64,000 nucleotides of DNA from an uncultured Prevotellaceae bacterium (GCA_946410305.1 CAMJZV010000009.1:33825-97824), one strand, 5' to 3'. Shown: positions 36,398-47,183, counted from the first letter of the stretch. Program-made: numbers and translations. Notes: generated from the sequence alone by a model not told the origin.

Positions 36398-38896
36398 TTA
36401 TTTTCGTGTTACGGGACTTTCTTCGCCAAACAGGTACTGCGACTGATAGCCGCCATAGTCAACGACAATCTTTTCGAAGACGATGCCAGGATGGCGGGGC
36501 ACAATCGTCAACTCATGGACGTCTTTCTTGCTGACAGGCAGCGTGACGGTCTTTTCCACGATACGACGAGCCACAGCAGGATAATACTCTGAGTACATAT
36601 AGGGCTGACGGTCCACAAGCGTCTTGTTGAAGTTCACCACCTGTGGCTCACTGTCGTCGAGACTGACGGTATACTCATGACCACCGACATTCAGGAAGTC
36701 GAGTGTCGACTTCACCACCACATGGACTGTTACCTGTGTAGGAGCATTGTCTGGCAGTGCAAAGCGATAGGTCAGTGAGGCACCATCCACCGGCTTGGTG
36801 TACGGTGTCAGCGCTACGGCACTACGGGTACGGCCATAGTCTGGATAGATGCTCCACTCCGTACCGTCGCCAGCCTTGCTGCTATAGAAGTGCTCAGCCT
36901 CCATAGCTACATAGCCATGGACAGCGCTGAAGGTGTAGCCACCAGCTGTAGTAGGAACAGGAACAGCAGTAGTTCTGGGCAGCATGTCACGACGGAAGTC
37001 ATCGTTCCAACTGCGATAGCCGATATGTTTCTGGGTCATCATACCGTCCCACTTGCCACCAGCCATTACCTTGTTATAGTCATGACAGAGCAGCGAGTCG
37101 CGGCGGAAACAGTCCTTCACACGTTCTGCCCAGATATTAGCGTCGGGCAAACCTGCACTCGCCAAGTGCTGGTTCATGGCCTGTGCATAGTACATGTCGT
37201 AGAGGTTGGCCATAGCCTGTACGGGGAAGAGCACGCTCTGACGGTAGGCATCAACAGCAGCTGCGGGAATCTCTGGCAACAGGCGGAGTGCCTCACGCTC
37301 CAAACGGGCGTAGTCGTCAGCCACCTTGCGCCACTCACCGGTAGCGAGGTTATAGGTACGGGCATCCAGCATCTCTGGAGTTACGCGTGCCATATACTGG
37401 CAGTTGCGGTTGTACACGCCAGCCACCTTACCGATAGTGCTCTCGGCGGTTTCCCCGCCGAGTACGTTACGGAAGAACCGTACCGTATGCTCAGTGACAT
37501 TCTGCTGGGTATATTCTTTGGGGTTCCATGCCATGTCCATAAACAGCTGGATGGGATATTCCATCGGTTTCAGGTCACCCACATTCAGGATCCACATGCG
37601 CTGGATGCCGTGGTCGTAGGCCAGCGACAACTGTTCGAACATCTGCTGGGTCTGGGTGACGTTCAGCCACTTGGTATTACGGGGTGCACCGACATAGTCG
37701 ACATGGTAGTACAAGCCCCAGCCACCCTTATGTTTACGTTCCTCCGCATTGGGCACACGACGCACATTACCCCAGTTGTCGTCACACAACAGCATGATGA
37801 CATCGTCGGGGACGCGCATGCCAGCGTCATAGTAGTCGAGGACCTCCTTATACAGCGCCCATACCTGCGTAGTCTTGTTGGCGGGCTTACCCGTCACCTC
37901 CTTGATAATCTTACGCTGGTTCTCAACGATGCGCTGTAACAGTTTGGTGTCGGCATCGGCACTCATCGCCTCGTCACCGTCACCACGCATACCGATGGTT
38001 ACCATATCCTCGGTACCCTTCATGCGCTCGATACCCTCGCGGAAGAACTGGTCCAGCTTCTGCTGGTTCTTCTGGTAGTTCCAAGGACCCCATTCGCCAC
38101 GCTTGCGAGCATACTCCTGGTGGTTGCGAGCCATGGGCTCATGGTGAGAGGTACCCATGATGACACCCATCTCGTCGGCGGTCTTCAGGTTCTCGGGGTC
38201 GTCGGCATAGAAGGCCCAGCCCCACATGGCAGGCCACATCATGTTACCCTTCAGACGCAGGATGAGTTCGAAGACCTTGGCATAGAAGTGGTGGTCGCCA
38301 TAGTTCGTACCGAAGGTATTCTTCACCCACGAGGTCAGACAAGGTGCCTCGTCGTTAAGGAACAAGCCACGAAACTCCACGGCGGGCTCACCATCGGTAT
38401 AGCTGCCGGGCAGCACACCGACATAGTCGCGCTTAGCAACAGGCACGTCCATCCACCAGTACCAGGGTGACACACCCATCTGCTGGCTCAGCTCATAGAT
38501 GCCATAGACCGTACCGCGACGGTCACTGCCTGCAATAACCAACTGTCCGTCGACGGTGGTGATGACAAACTTCTCGCGCTTGCCCTTCAGGTCCTTCAGT
38601 ACCTTCTGCTTCACCCACTGGTCAATCTGCTTATTGTAGCCAACCGTACCAATAAGAATGGTGGGGGTGCTACTCTTCATGGGGGTGAACCCCATGACAC
38701 TGGAGATGTCCTGTTGCAGGTTGGCGGCAGCAATCTGTACCGCCTTAGGCTCCTGGTCACTATAACCAATCGTGGCACCCTTCAGCGACAGTGCCCCACT
38801 CTGCTCTGTGTAGATTACAAAGCGCTCAGTGGCATTCATGGAGATTGCCATGAATGCCACTAAAGTCAATAGAATATTCTTAATTCGCATTATCAA
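36398..38896 (-). CDS. GH115 xylan alpha-1,2-glucuronidase
   Basis: 832 aa. MIMRIKNILLTLVAFMAISMNA is a signal peptide; the second Met (38890) is an equally possible start. GH115 blocks: GSDRRGTVYGIYELSQQMGV, SPWYWWMDVPVAKR, VEFRGLFLNDEAPCLTSWV, RLKGNMMWPAMWGWAF, GTSHHEPMARNHQEY, TIGMRGDGDEAMS, VIMLLCDDNWGNVRR and GGWGLYYHVDYVGAPRNTKW. The C-terminal beta domain starts near GYVAMEAEHFYSSKAGDG. The enzyme removes 4-O-methyl-glucuronic acid from xylan, including from internal residues. Two palindromes lie in frame (VMGFTPM near residue 68-74; LGGETAE near residue 478-484). It is 32 bp after CE6-CE1, the junction being made of the words ATGAATTATGCATT. Confidence 0.95.
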   Translation of the reverse strand: MIMRIKNILLTLVAFMAISMNATERFVIYTEQSGALSLKGATIGYSDQEPKAVQIAAANLQQDISSVMGFTPMKSSTPTILIGTVGYNKQIDQWVKQKVLKDLKGKREKFVITTVDGQLVIAGSDRRGTVYGIYELSQQMGVSPWYWWMDVPVAKRDYVGVLPGSYTDGEPAVEFRGLFLNDEAPCLTSWVKNTFGTNYGDHHFYAKVFELILRLKGNMMWPAMWGWAFYADDPENLKTADEMGVIMGTSHHEPMARNHQEYARKRGEWGPWNYQKNQQKLDQFFREGIERMKGTEDMVTIGMRGDGDEAMSADADTKLLQRIVENQRKIIKEVTGKPANKTTQVWALYKEVLDYYDAGMRVPDDVIMLLCDDNWGNVRRVPNAEERKHKGGWGLYYHVDYVGAPRNTKWLNVTQTQQMFEQLSLAYDHGIQRMWILNVGDLKPMEYPIQLFMDMAWNPKEYTQQNVTEHTVRFFRNVLGGETAESTIGKVAGVYNRNCQYMARVTPEMLDARTYNLATGEWRKVADDYARLEREALRLLPEIPAAAVDAYRQSVLFPVQAMANLYDMYYAQAMNQHLASAGLPDANIWAERVKDCFRRDSLLCHDYNKVMAGGKWDGMMTQKHIGYRSWNDDFRRDMLPRTTAVPVPTTAGGYTFSAVHGYVAMEAEHFYSSKAGDGTEWSIYPDYGRTRSAVALTPYTKPVDGASLTYRFALPDNAPTQVTVHVVVKSTLDFLNVGGHEYTVSLDDSEPQVVNFNKTLVDRQPYMYSEYYPAVARRIVEKTVTLPVSKKDVHELTIVPRHPGIVFEKIVVDYGGYQSQYLFGEESPVTRK
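37443..37463. repeat. In-frame palindrome in GH115 (distal)
   Basis: 8-bp perfect stem CTCGGCGG / CCGCCGAG with a TTTCC loop, coding L-G-G-E-T-A-E. The coding-strand loop contains GGAAA. Confidence 0.5.
38678..38696. repeat. In-frame palindrome in GH115 (proximal)
   Basis: 7-bp perfect stem CATGGGG / CCCCATG with a GTGAA loop, coding V-M-G-F-T-P-M. Confidence 0.45.
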
Positions 38897-38928
38897 ATAA
38901 TTATGAATTATGCATTATGAATTATGCA

Positions 38929-41052
<2,124 letters not shown>

Positions 41053-41053
41053 A

Positions 41054-41119
41054 TGTCACCAATTACTCCAACAAAAGTGATATTTCATTTTGTGTGACCT
41101 CATTTTATTTGTATCTTTG
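41054..41119 (+). promoter_or_regulatory. GH30 promoter with a possible operator half-site
   Basis: TTTG at 41089-41092 and TATCTTTG at 41112-41119 are 19 nt apart, a good Bacteroidota promoter on the plus strand. A single TGTCAC half-site at 41054 lies exactly where the distal box of the operator would be, but the second box at 41075 is missing. Confidence 0.65.
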
Positions 41120-41179
41120 CAGCGGGAATCGTGTCATATTAACACCAATAATAATACTAACTTATAATATACATCAATA

Positions 41180-42715
41180 ATGAAAAAGATTCTATTTTCT
41201 TTAATTGTACTATTGGGTGTCACTGCTGTTTACGCAGGAAAGCCCCGTACTACTTTAAAGGTAAGCAGCACCAAGAAGCAGACTATCACGGGCTTTGGCG
41301 GTGCATGCTGCGACGGTGCCATGAAACCGTTTGCTGAAGACAATGCTCCTGTGGACAAACTTTATGGTGCCGATTCCGAAATCGGACTGAACATCTTGCG
41401 CATGGAGATCTCACCAAGTTTAACGGGTGACAACTGGGGTGACTACGATTGGAATGGCTCGTTACCATCAGCCAAAATAGTCAAAGAGCGCGGCGGCATT
41501 GTCTTCGGCACTCCTTGGTCTCCCCCTGGCGATTACAAGACCAACGGCACTGCACAGGGAGGTAATTCAGAGAGTCAAGGCAACAAAAAAGGCAAGTTGC
41601 GTGAGGACTGCTACGAGAAGTTCTTCCCATGGCTGAACAAATTCTTATTTTGGATGCACAATCGTGGCGTTGATGTTGATGCCGTATCTATCCAAAACGA
41701 GCCAGACTGGTGGGTCAGCTATTCTGGCTGTCTCTATGAACCAGAAGAGCAGGTCAATCTAGTTAAGAATTATGCCCATAAGCTTGACCGTAAGAAGTTT
41801 AAAGGCGTGCGACTAATCAGTGCCGAACCATTGGGATACAGGAAAGACTACTTCGATGCTCTATTGAACGACGAGACCTGTCGTGAACAGGTAGATATCT
41901 TTGCCGGACACATCTATGGACACATGCCGCTCCAATACATCAAACCTGTGGCCCAAACGGCACTTCCATTAGGCAAAGAGGTGTGGATGACGGAACACTC
42001 CGTAACTGACAACATCGACCACATGCCCAACTGGAATGACAATCTCATCTTCGCTGAAGAACTCAACGAGTGTATGTTGGCTGGTTGTACAGGTTACATC
42101 TATTGGTATCTGCGTGCACATTGGGCATTCTGCGGTACCGGTCTGCCATGGACTTATAATGAACAGGAGATGAACTTCCCTGAGAACCAAAAGGATGAAC
42201 TGCTGCCCCGTGCTTTCGTCATGTCCCACTTCTCTAAGAATGTCACAGGTTCTACTCGCCTAAAGACTTCAGAAGACGATACTGAGGGACGTACGAAAGA
42301 AGAGATTCTCGCAAAACACGAATATTCGGCATACCAAAAAGGCGACTCTCTCATCGTGATGGCGATTAATGCTACTGAGAAAGCTCTCGACTTGATGGTA
42401 ACCCTTCCCTACAACGTGAAGAGCGGTACGCTATGGTTGTCAACTGGCAATGAAGCAGAGAATCTGTGTCAGAAGTCAGACCTTCCCATTACCGAGTCCA
42501 CTGATAAGTACCTGTACGAGATGCCAGCTAAGAGTTTGAGCACCTTAATCTTTATGGTCGACAAAGGAAGTACAGCCATCGAGAATATAGAGAAGTCGGT
42601 TGAAGATGGTCCCAAGACTTATTACGATCTACAGGGACGACGCTTAGAAACCCCACACGGAGTTTGTATTGAGAAGAGTGCCAATGGGCATTCCAGAAAA
42701 ATAATGATTAGATAA
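41180..42715 (+). CDS. GH30 endo-xylanase-type glycosidase
   Basis: 511 aa, the only plus-strand gene. It has a signal peptide (MKKILFSLIVLLGVTAVYA). The (beta/alpha)8 domain begins KQTITGFGGACCDGAM. LRMEISPSLTGDNWGDYDWN and GTPWSPPGDYKTNGTAQGG follow, then the acid/base in AVSIQNEPDWW (Glu about 174) and the nucleophile in VWMTEHSVTDN (Glu about 272). The side beta-sandwich is formed by the C-terminal part (LIVMAINATEKALDLMVTLP). The tail TYYDLQGRRLETPHG is the common secreted-protein ending of this genome. GH30 xylanases of this build cut glucuronoxylan or arabinoxylan internally; the subfamily is not settled. It is divergent from CE6-CE1 and ends at a bidirectional terminator. Confidence 0.9.
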   Translation: MKKILFSLIVLLGVTAVYAGKPRTTLKVSSTKKQTITGFGGACCDGAMKPFAEDNAPVDKLYGADSEIGLNILRMEISPSLTGDNWGDYDWNGSLPSAKIVKERGGIVFGTPWSPPGDYKTNGTAQGGNSESQGNKKGKLREDCYEKFFPWLNKFLFWMHNRGVDVDAVSIQNEPDWWVSYSGCLYEPEEQVNLVKNYAHKLDRKKFKGVRLISAEPLGYRKDYFDALLNDETCREQVDIFAGHIYGHMPLQYIKPVAQTALPLGKEVWMTEHSVTDNIDHMPNWNDNLIFAEELNECMLAGCTGYIYWYLRAHWAFCGTGLPWTYNEQEMNFPENQKDELLPRAFVMSHFSKNVTGSTRLKTSEDDTEGRTKEEILAKHEYSAYQKGDSLIVMAINATEKALDLMVTLPYNVKSGTLWLSTGNEAENLCQKSDLPITESTDKYLYEMPAKSLSTLIFMVDKGSTAIENIEKSVEDGPKTYYDLQGRRLETPHGVCIEKSANGHSRKIMIR

Positions 42716-42731
42716 TAAAGATAAATCAAAT

Positions 42732-42765
42732 AAATAGGGGCGGCACTCAAGTGTCGCCCCTATTT
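42732..42765. terminator. Bidirectional terminator between convergent GH30 and GH43
   Basis: Stem AAATAGGGGCG / CGCCCCTATTT with inner GCAC/GTGT pairs and a TCAA loop, flanked by A-rich sequence on the left and T-rich on the right. Serves GH30 (plus, stop 42715) and GH43 (minus, stop 42768). Confidence 0.88.
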
Positions 42766-42767
42766 GT

Positions 42768-44540
42768 TTATTCCTTACTTGACAGGACCTTTCGACTATG
42801 CCTTACACCGTTTTCATCAGTGTACTGTTCAATAACAATACCACGATACTGCTGCGCTCCTGACAGGCGACGGCCTGACAAATCATATAATTGACTATTG
42901 GAAGATTTACTACTTGACATTTCCTGGATGCTAGTGGAACCCGTCTCGAGGAACTTCCAAGAGTCTACATAGACATCCTCGCCTTCAGTGACAACGAAAT
43001 AGAGATTATCCTCCACGCCCTTGAATTTATCTAACTTGGCCACAGGAAGGTCGATAATGTAATCTTCCAGCTCAGTTGACGAAAGCTCAATGGTAGCGAC
43101 TATATTCTTAGGACTAGAACTGGTAGTGAAACGGATGCCGATTGTTCCCGTTCCCTTTGCACGCAGCACAATTCTGTCGGCACCCGTCTTACCGAAGTCG
43201 ACCTTACGGACATTAATCCATGAACCAACCTTCATCTTCACCTGCATATTCTCTGAAGCGTCGTTACCCAACGTGCTGATTTTGGTATTTCTCTTGATGT
43301 TGGTAATATCCTCATATTCCACGCCACCACAACTGGCCATGGTCTCCATCTGCTGCAATTCGTAAGGGTTTACGTTCTTGATTTGTGTTACACCCGTAAG
43401 ACTCGTCGAAGATTGGCTAATAGTCGCCGTAGACTCGTCCACCGATACTTTATTCACACAGAGCGAACGATAGATACCTGCACTGCCATCGATAGCACCA
43501 GCAGCTTTCAATGTCTCCTTCAAGACAGCGTTGTGGTAGATATGATAGTAACTACCTTGAAATTTCTGCAAGTGCGAATGGTTATTATTGGTTCCATTGC
43601 CAGGATGTGGCCCATAGACGCCTTTGTACACCCATGAGTCAGGATCCGATGGATTGTCACTAACCATATAACACATAGTGCAGGCATCCGGTGCCGAGGT
43701 GGTTATGCCATGCTCGGACTTATAAGTATTCCACTCACTTGCAGTCTCAGAACGACTTGCCCAATTCGAACAGTAGGTATAGACATACTTGCCACCGATG
43801 ACGTTCAACTCGTTAGCCTCAAAATGATAGGGAGCATGTATCTTGACTGCCGAACCATCAACTTCGGTCATCGAGGGCTTTAGTTTGATGATGCGAGCTG
43901 CTTCGGGCATCATCGTGCTGGGGCCAAGACCACCGAAAGAAATCCAACCCACACCGTTATCATCAATCGTCACACCCGGGTCGAAATTGGCATTAGTTCC
44001 TTGTTTATTTGCGCCTGGAGTATCATAGGTTATCATCAGTTCCTTGTTAGGTGACTTCCAGGGACCAATGGGTGACTCAGCCCTCAGTACACCTACGCCA
44101 TGACTGCTATTGCAGAAATAGAGGAAGAACTCATCAACGTCAGTCTCCTCATTATGTCGCCAAGTAACCGAAGGTGCCCAGGAGACCCCATAGCCCTTAT
44201 ACCATACACTCGGCTGCCATCCTGAACAGAGCTTCTTCGTGTCAATAGTGCCATGGAAAGTCCAGTTCACCATATCATCTGTTGAGAAGACCACGATGGA
44301 CTTAATGTTACCATAGCTATTATCACCTTTCTTACCATTGGCGAGAAATTCCTGATGGTCGTTCGAGCCATAGACATACAGGCGGCCGTTATATTCCAGT
44401 GCCGTAGGGTCAGCACAGAAGACGTTGGCACTGATAGGGTTGCTATTGTCACTTCCTTTGTAGTCTGTTGCCGCTTTTTGTGCGTTGGCTGATATGCAAG
44501 TCGCCATGACGGCGACACTCATGAATAGGTTCTTGTACAT
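42768..44540 (-). CDS. GH43-CBM6 arabinoxylan arabinofuranohydrolase-type enzyme
   Basis: The start is set at 44540 (MYKNLFMSVAVMATCISANA); the open frame reaches 44639, but that lies upstream of the -7 element at 44572-44579. About 590 aa. GH43 domain: ANVFCADPTALEYNGRLYVYG, NFDPGVTIDDNGVGWISFGG and YHFEANELNVIGGKYVYTYC carry the three catalytic acids; NSSHGVGVLRAESPIGPW is typical. The C-terminal CBM6-like domain (about 410-545) starts near YELQQMETMASCGGVEYED. The tail is SQLYDLSGRRLSGAQQYRG. The arrangement matches arabinoxylan arabinofuranosidases of Bacteroidota. It is a single-gene unit behind operator E, converging with GH30. Confidence 0.9.
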   Translation of the reverse strand: MYKNLFMSVAVMATCISANAQKAATDYKGSDNSNPISANVFCADPTALEYNGRLYVYGSNDHQEFLANGKKGDNSYGNIKSIVVFSTDDMVNWTFHGTIDTKKLCSGWQPSVWYKGYGVSWAPSVTWRHNEETDVDEFFLYFCNSSHGVGVLRAESPIGPWKSPNKELMITYDTPGANKQGTNANFDPGVTIDDNGVGWISFGGLGPSTMMPEAARIIKLKPSMTEVDGSAVKIHAPYHFEANELNVIGGKYVYTYCSNWASRSETASEWNTYKSEHGITTSAPDACTMCYMVSDNPSDPDSWVYKGVYGPHPGNGTNNNHSHLQKFQGSYYHIYHNAVLKETLKAAGAIDGSAGIYRSLCVNKVSVDESTATISQSSTSLTGVTQIKNVNPYELQQMETMASCGGVEYEDITNIKRNTKISTLGNDASENMQVKMKVGSWINVRKVDFGKTGADRIVLRAKGTGTIGIRFTTSSSPKNIVATIELSSTELEDYIIDLPVAKLDKFKGVEDNLYFVVTEGEDVYVDSWKFLETGSTSIQEMSSSKSSNSQLYDLSGRRLSGAQQYRGIVIEQYTDENGVRHSRKVLSSKE

Positions 44541-44571
44541 AATATCTTTGACAGTTTTATAATTCCGACTG

Positions 44572-44638
44572 CAAAGATACTCAAAAAACATGAGACACCC
44601 ACATGGTTGGTGTCTCATGTTCTTTTTCTGGTGTAACA
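44572..44638 (-). promoter_or_regulatory. Promoter and xylan operator E, upstream of GH43-CBM6
   Basis: -7 element TATCTTTG at 44579-44572 (minus). Thirty-one nt upstream is the operator 44611-44638: TGTTACA, six nt, AAAG, four nt, TGAGACA, period 21 bp. The two half-sites extend to TGTTACACCAG and TGAGACACCAA, a clear direct repeat. Confidence 0.8.
44588..44620 (-). terminator. Terminator after the ATPase gene
   Basis: 12-bp perfect stem ACATGAGACACC / GGTGTCTCATGT followed on the minus strand by TTTTTTGAG. It follows the ATPase stop at 44649 and overlaps the proximal half of operator E. Confidence 0.82.
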
Positions 44639-44648
44639 TGAAGATACA

Positions 44649-46229
44649 CTATGCTAACTGCCAATCTGAGATAGTTCGGGTATTGGCATCAAAAGTTACT
44701 CCTACCTTGACTATTTTGCGACCATCTGTTTCAAAAGGTATGGCATAGCCTTTTTGATTAATTTGTTCCAATGCCTTTGCCGACGTTCCCGATTTCTTTA
44801 ATTCAAAGATGTAAATGACATCAGGCATATCCACAACCATATCTATACGTCCACTGGAGGTTTTCACCTGAGTACGGACATAGACATTCAGCATTGAGAA
44901 AATGAGATACAGTGTATACTCATAAAAGCCTTCTGCTGTAGCCGCATCCTCCAATTTCTTCTTAAAGCCTTCAACGTAAGGGATACCGGCAAGATAGCTC
45001 TGCATCTCACACATGGCAAGATCTATGTCATTCTTCTTCAGCGCACGCCAGAATTTCAGCGCGAAACCCGCCTGAACACTTCCTCCACTTAAGCCTGTAT
45101 ATGCAGGAAGTAATCCCTCAGCATAACCAGAACGCACTTCTTGATTAGGAATTGAAAGCGTATAAATCTGTCCTTCACGATCGTAGTCTTTGATAGTCAG
45201 GTAGCCACTCTGGTAAAGTAGCGGGAGTGCATCCACCATATTCTCCGTGGGTTGGTCAAAAGCCGATGCCGGTACTTCCAGTCGGTCAAGCGATGTGATA
45301 TCGGTATCAAAATGCTTTAATTGACGGATGAGAAAGGACGGCGTACCACTTTCAAACCACCAATTGCTGAGTTCATGTTGCTGGAATGCCTTTATCAAGC
45401 TAAATGGATTGTACACCTCCTCGCTATTCTTGGTAAAGTGATAGCCATCATATTTCAGCTTTAGTGCCTGATGCATCTCGTCATACGTCATCTCGTTAAG
45501 TTCTGCCAAACGCTCAATATCTTGCTTAAGCGCTGTCGTCAGTTCTCGCTCCGTAATACCGCATATGGTTGCAAATGCAGAGTCCATCGTGACATTCATC
45601 AGATTGTTGATGGTAGAGAAAATGCTCAATTGCGAGAACTTAGTGATACCCGTAATAAAGCAGAACTTGATATAACGCTCGTTGGCTTTCAACGGCTGAT
45701 ACAACTCCTGCATAGCCCTGCGTATATCATCAAGTCTGTCTTGCTCATGAAGCGCCTCCAGCAGCGGAGCGTCATATTCATCAACAATGACCACCACCTG
45801 CTTGCCAGTCTGCTCAGCAGCTCTCATAATCAGACCCGACAGGACCTCACCTGGTGCAACTTCTGTTTGAGAGCTACCATAGAGTTTCTGATAGGGTTCA
45901 AGTATCAGTAAGAGCTTGCGGCGCAATTCCGTCATGTCAACAGCATTCTTCGCACTGCTCAGGTCAAGACGCAGTACAGGATACTCTGCCCACTCTTTTT
46001 CAAATTCCATAATTTTCAGTCCTTCGAACATCTCGCGTTCCCCTTGGAAATAAGATTCTAGTGTAGAAGTAAGAAGTGACTTACCGAAACGTCTTGGACG
46101 GCTTAGAAAGATAAAGGTACCATAATGAGCCAACTGCCAAACCAAATCAGTCTTGTCCACATAAACCATCCCCTCGCGTATCATCCGCGAGAAGGTCTGA
46201 ATGCCTACAGGATACTTTCGTGCTGTCAT
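44649..46229 (-). CDS. AAA-ATPase-like protein with C-terminal PD-(D/E)XK nuclease-like domain
   Basis: 526 aa from Met at 46229. The longer frame begins at 46253 inside the -7 element (46251-46258), so the later start is preferred. The N-terminal AAA-ATPase-like domain has YPVGIQTFSRMIREGMVYVD, the Walker-A-like SRPRRFGKSLLTSTLESYF, and the Walker-B-like VVVIVDEYDAPLLEAL. The C-terminal part ends with the nuclease-like core GRIDMVVDMPDVIYIFELKK, with Asp and Glu-x-Lys. Such proteins are widespread in Bacteroidota in many copies and their role is not established. It has no visible link to xylan and lies in the accessory insert. Promoter: repeat copy 1; terminator at 44588. Confidence 0.88.
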   Translation of the reverse strand: MTARKYPVGIQTFSRMIREGMVYVDKTDLVWQLAHYGTFIFLSRPRRFGKSLLTSTLESYFQGEREMFEGLKIMEFEKEWAEYPVLRLDLSSAKNAVDMTELRRKLLLILEPYQKLYGSSQTEVAPGEVLSGLIMRAAEQTGKQVVVIVDEYDAPLLEALHEQDRLDDIRRAMQELYQPLKANERYIKFCFITGITKFSQLSIFSTINNLMNVTMDSAFATICGITERELTTALKQDIERLAELNEMTYDEMHQALKLKYDGYHFTKNSEEVYNPFSLIKAFQQHELSNWWFESGTPSFLIRQLKHFDTDITSLDRLEVPASAFDQPTENMVDALPLLYQSGYLTIKDYDREGQIYTLSIPNQEVRSGYAEGLLPAYTGLSGGSVQAGFALKFWRALKKNDIDLAMCEMQSYLAGIPYVEGFKKKLEDAATAEGFYEYTLYLIFSMLNVYVRTQVKTSSGRIDMVVDMPDVIYIFELKKSGTSAKALEQINQKGYAIPFETDGRKIVKVGVTFDANTRTISDWQLA

Positions 46230-46250
46230 ATCATCTCTCATTATCACGCA

Positions 46251-46308
46251 CAAAGATACGCACTATTTTTGAAACTTCCAAACAATTCAGTGGAAAAATC
46301 CCCCGCAG
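46251..46308 (-). promoter_or_regulatory. Repeated promoter element, copy 1 (ATPase)
   Basis: 58 bp identical to copy 2 (46949-47006). On the minus strand it carries TTTG (46282-46279), 20 nt, then TATCTTTG (46258-46251), the standard Bacteroidota promoter. A GC-rich start CTGCGGGGGATTTTTCC lies further upstream. Confidence 0.8.
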
Positions 46309-46310
46309 GG

Positions 46311-46535
46311 CTCTCACAGATACTACAGTTTCTATTATTTCTCGCAGAGATATTATTTTCTCGCAGATGGCGCAGATGGCGCAGATCTTTTCATTGCACG
46401 ACATACACCTGTCACACAAATCTGCGAGATCTGTGAAATCTGCGAGAGATAAGAAAAAAGCCTTCTGCGAGAGATAAGAAAAAAGCCTTCTGCGAGAGAT
46501 AAAAAAAGGCTCCTGCGAGAAAGGATAAAGAAAAA
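46311..46535. repeat. Intergenic tract of CTGCGAGA tandem repeats
   Basis: The gap between the ATPase start and the 33-aa gene holds no gene. It contains two exact 25-bp units (CTGCGAGAGATAAGAAAAAA then GCCTT) at 46440-46464 and 46465-46489, two degraded units to about 46535, and related words in opposite orientation at about 46352-46385 (CTCGCAGATGGCGCAGATGG). The units are directly adjacent with no spacers. Confidence 0.75.
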
Positions 46536-46565
46536 GTAATCGGGAGCAGTGGCGCCCCCGATTAC
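46536..46565 (-). terminator. Repeated terminator element, copy 1
   Basis: Stem GTAATCGGG / CCCGATTAC with loop AGCAGTGGCGCC, followed on the minus strand by TTTTTCTTTATCC. It lies 62 nt after the 33-aa gene. About 60 bp around it recur at 47180-47243. Confidence 0.82.
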
Positions 46566-46627
46566 CATTAGAATATGTAATCTATTGTATTTACAATAAT
46601 TACTTGTGCTGTGCTTAACTTTTCCAC

Positions 46628-46729
46628 TTACACTCCATAATTATTCTGATGCTTGTCCTGATACAGATAGTACAGACCAACAATAGTAGCAAAAAGAGCT
46701 AACGAACCAGAAATAATAATTGTATTCAT
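46628..46729 (-). CDS. 33-aa single-pass membrane peptide
   Basis: The small frame reads MNTIIISGSLALFATIVGLY and ends YLYQDKHQNNYGV before TAA. Residues 3-22 form one hydrophobic helix, and the short C-terminus is polar. The start is 5 bp after the stop of the DUF6722-like gene and is preceded by GGTGAAG at a suitable distance, so it looks like the second gene of a two-gene unit. It is followed by a strong terminator. No family is recognised. Possibly a small partner of the DUF6722-like membrane protein. Confidence 0.55.
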   Translation of the reverse strand: MNTIIISGSLALFATIVGLYYLYQDKHQNNYGV

Positions 46730-46734
46730 AATCT

Positions 46735-46929
46735 TCACCGTTTTTTATTCTTACTATCAAAACTACTTCCAAAAAGAGTCCAACCCCAAAAGAGGAGGAC
46801 AAAAGCAGAGAACACAGCACAATAGATAATAATAGGCTCCTTCATATCTGCAAAAATCGTAGATATTAGTAAAGCTGTGAACATGTACTTTGCCACATCC
46901 ATCAGCCATTTACCCATTTCACGCTTCAT
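46735..46929 (-). CDS. DUF6722-like small membrane protein
   Basis: 64 aa from Met at 46929 (MKREMGKWLMDVAKYMFTAL). Two hydrophobic segments are visible (MFTALLISTIFA and IIIYCAVFSAFVLLFWGWTL), then a charged end KNKKR. The open frame starts at 46983, but its first residues are translated promoter repeat (copy 2), whose -7 element is at 46949-46956. Met at 46944 would make an almost leaderless mRNA. The M-x-x-x-x-G-K-W-L-x-D-x-A-K-Y opening resembles proteins annotated DUF6722 in Bacteroidota. Function unknown. Confidence 0.6.
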   Translation of the reverse strand: MKREMGKWLMDVAKYMFTALLISTIFADMKEPIIIYCAVFSAFVLLFWGWTLFGSSFDSKNKKR

Positions 46930-46948
46930 TTCTTGCTCTACCATGCTG

Positions 46949-47006
46949 CAAAGATACGCACTATTTTTGAAACTTCCAAACAATTCAGTGGAAAAATCCC
47001 CCGCAG
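46949..47006 (-). promoter_or_regulatory. Repeated promoter element, copy 2 (DUF6722-like gene)
   Basis: Identical over 58 bp to copy 1. TTTG at 46980-46977, 20 nt, TATCTTTG at 46956-46949 on the minus strand. Confidence 0.8.
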
Positions 47007-47086
47007 CAGGGAGTGTAGGGCTGATAGTCTTGTCTTTCCTGTCTCACGACCAACTATAGATTTTTCCATATCGCATCATTTATATT

Positions 47087-47123
47087 TTGGCGCAATCTCA
47101 TAAAAAAGTTAAGATTGCGCCAA
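47087..47123. repeat. Perfect 12-bp stem hairpin in the cassette spacer
   Basis: TTGGCGCAATCT / AGATTGCGCCAA with a 13-nt A-rich loop. It lies between promoter copy 2 and terminator copy 2. There is no immediate T-run on the minus strand, so it is not a clear terminator. The rest of 47007-47183 shows no gene. Confidence 0.6.
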
Positions 47124-47183
47124 GTAATGTAGGTTTTATAGGTTTTTATTAATAATGCTAACCCGTTGATATAGATATAAAAA

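Noticed and set aside
46440..46535. CRISPR-like array
   Set aside because: The 25-bp units are directly adjacent with no unique spacers and only two are exact; it is a short tandem repeat.
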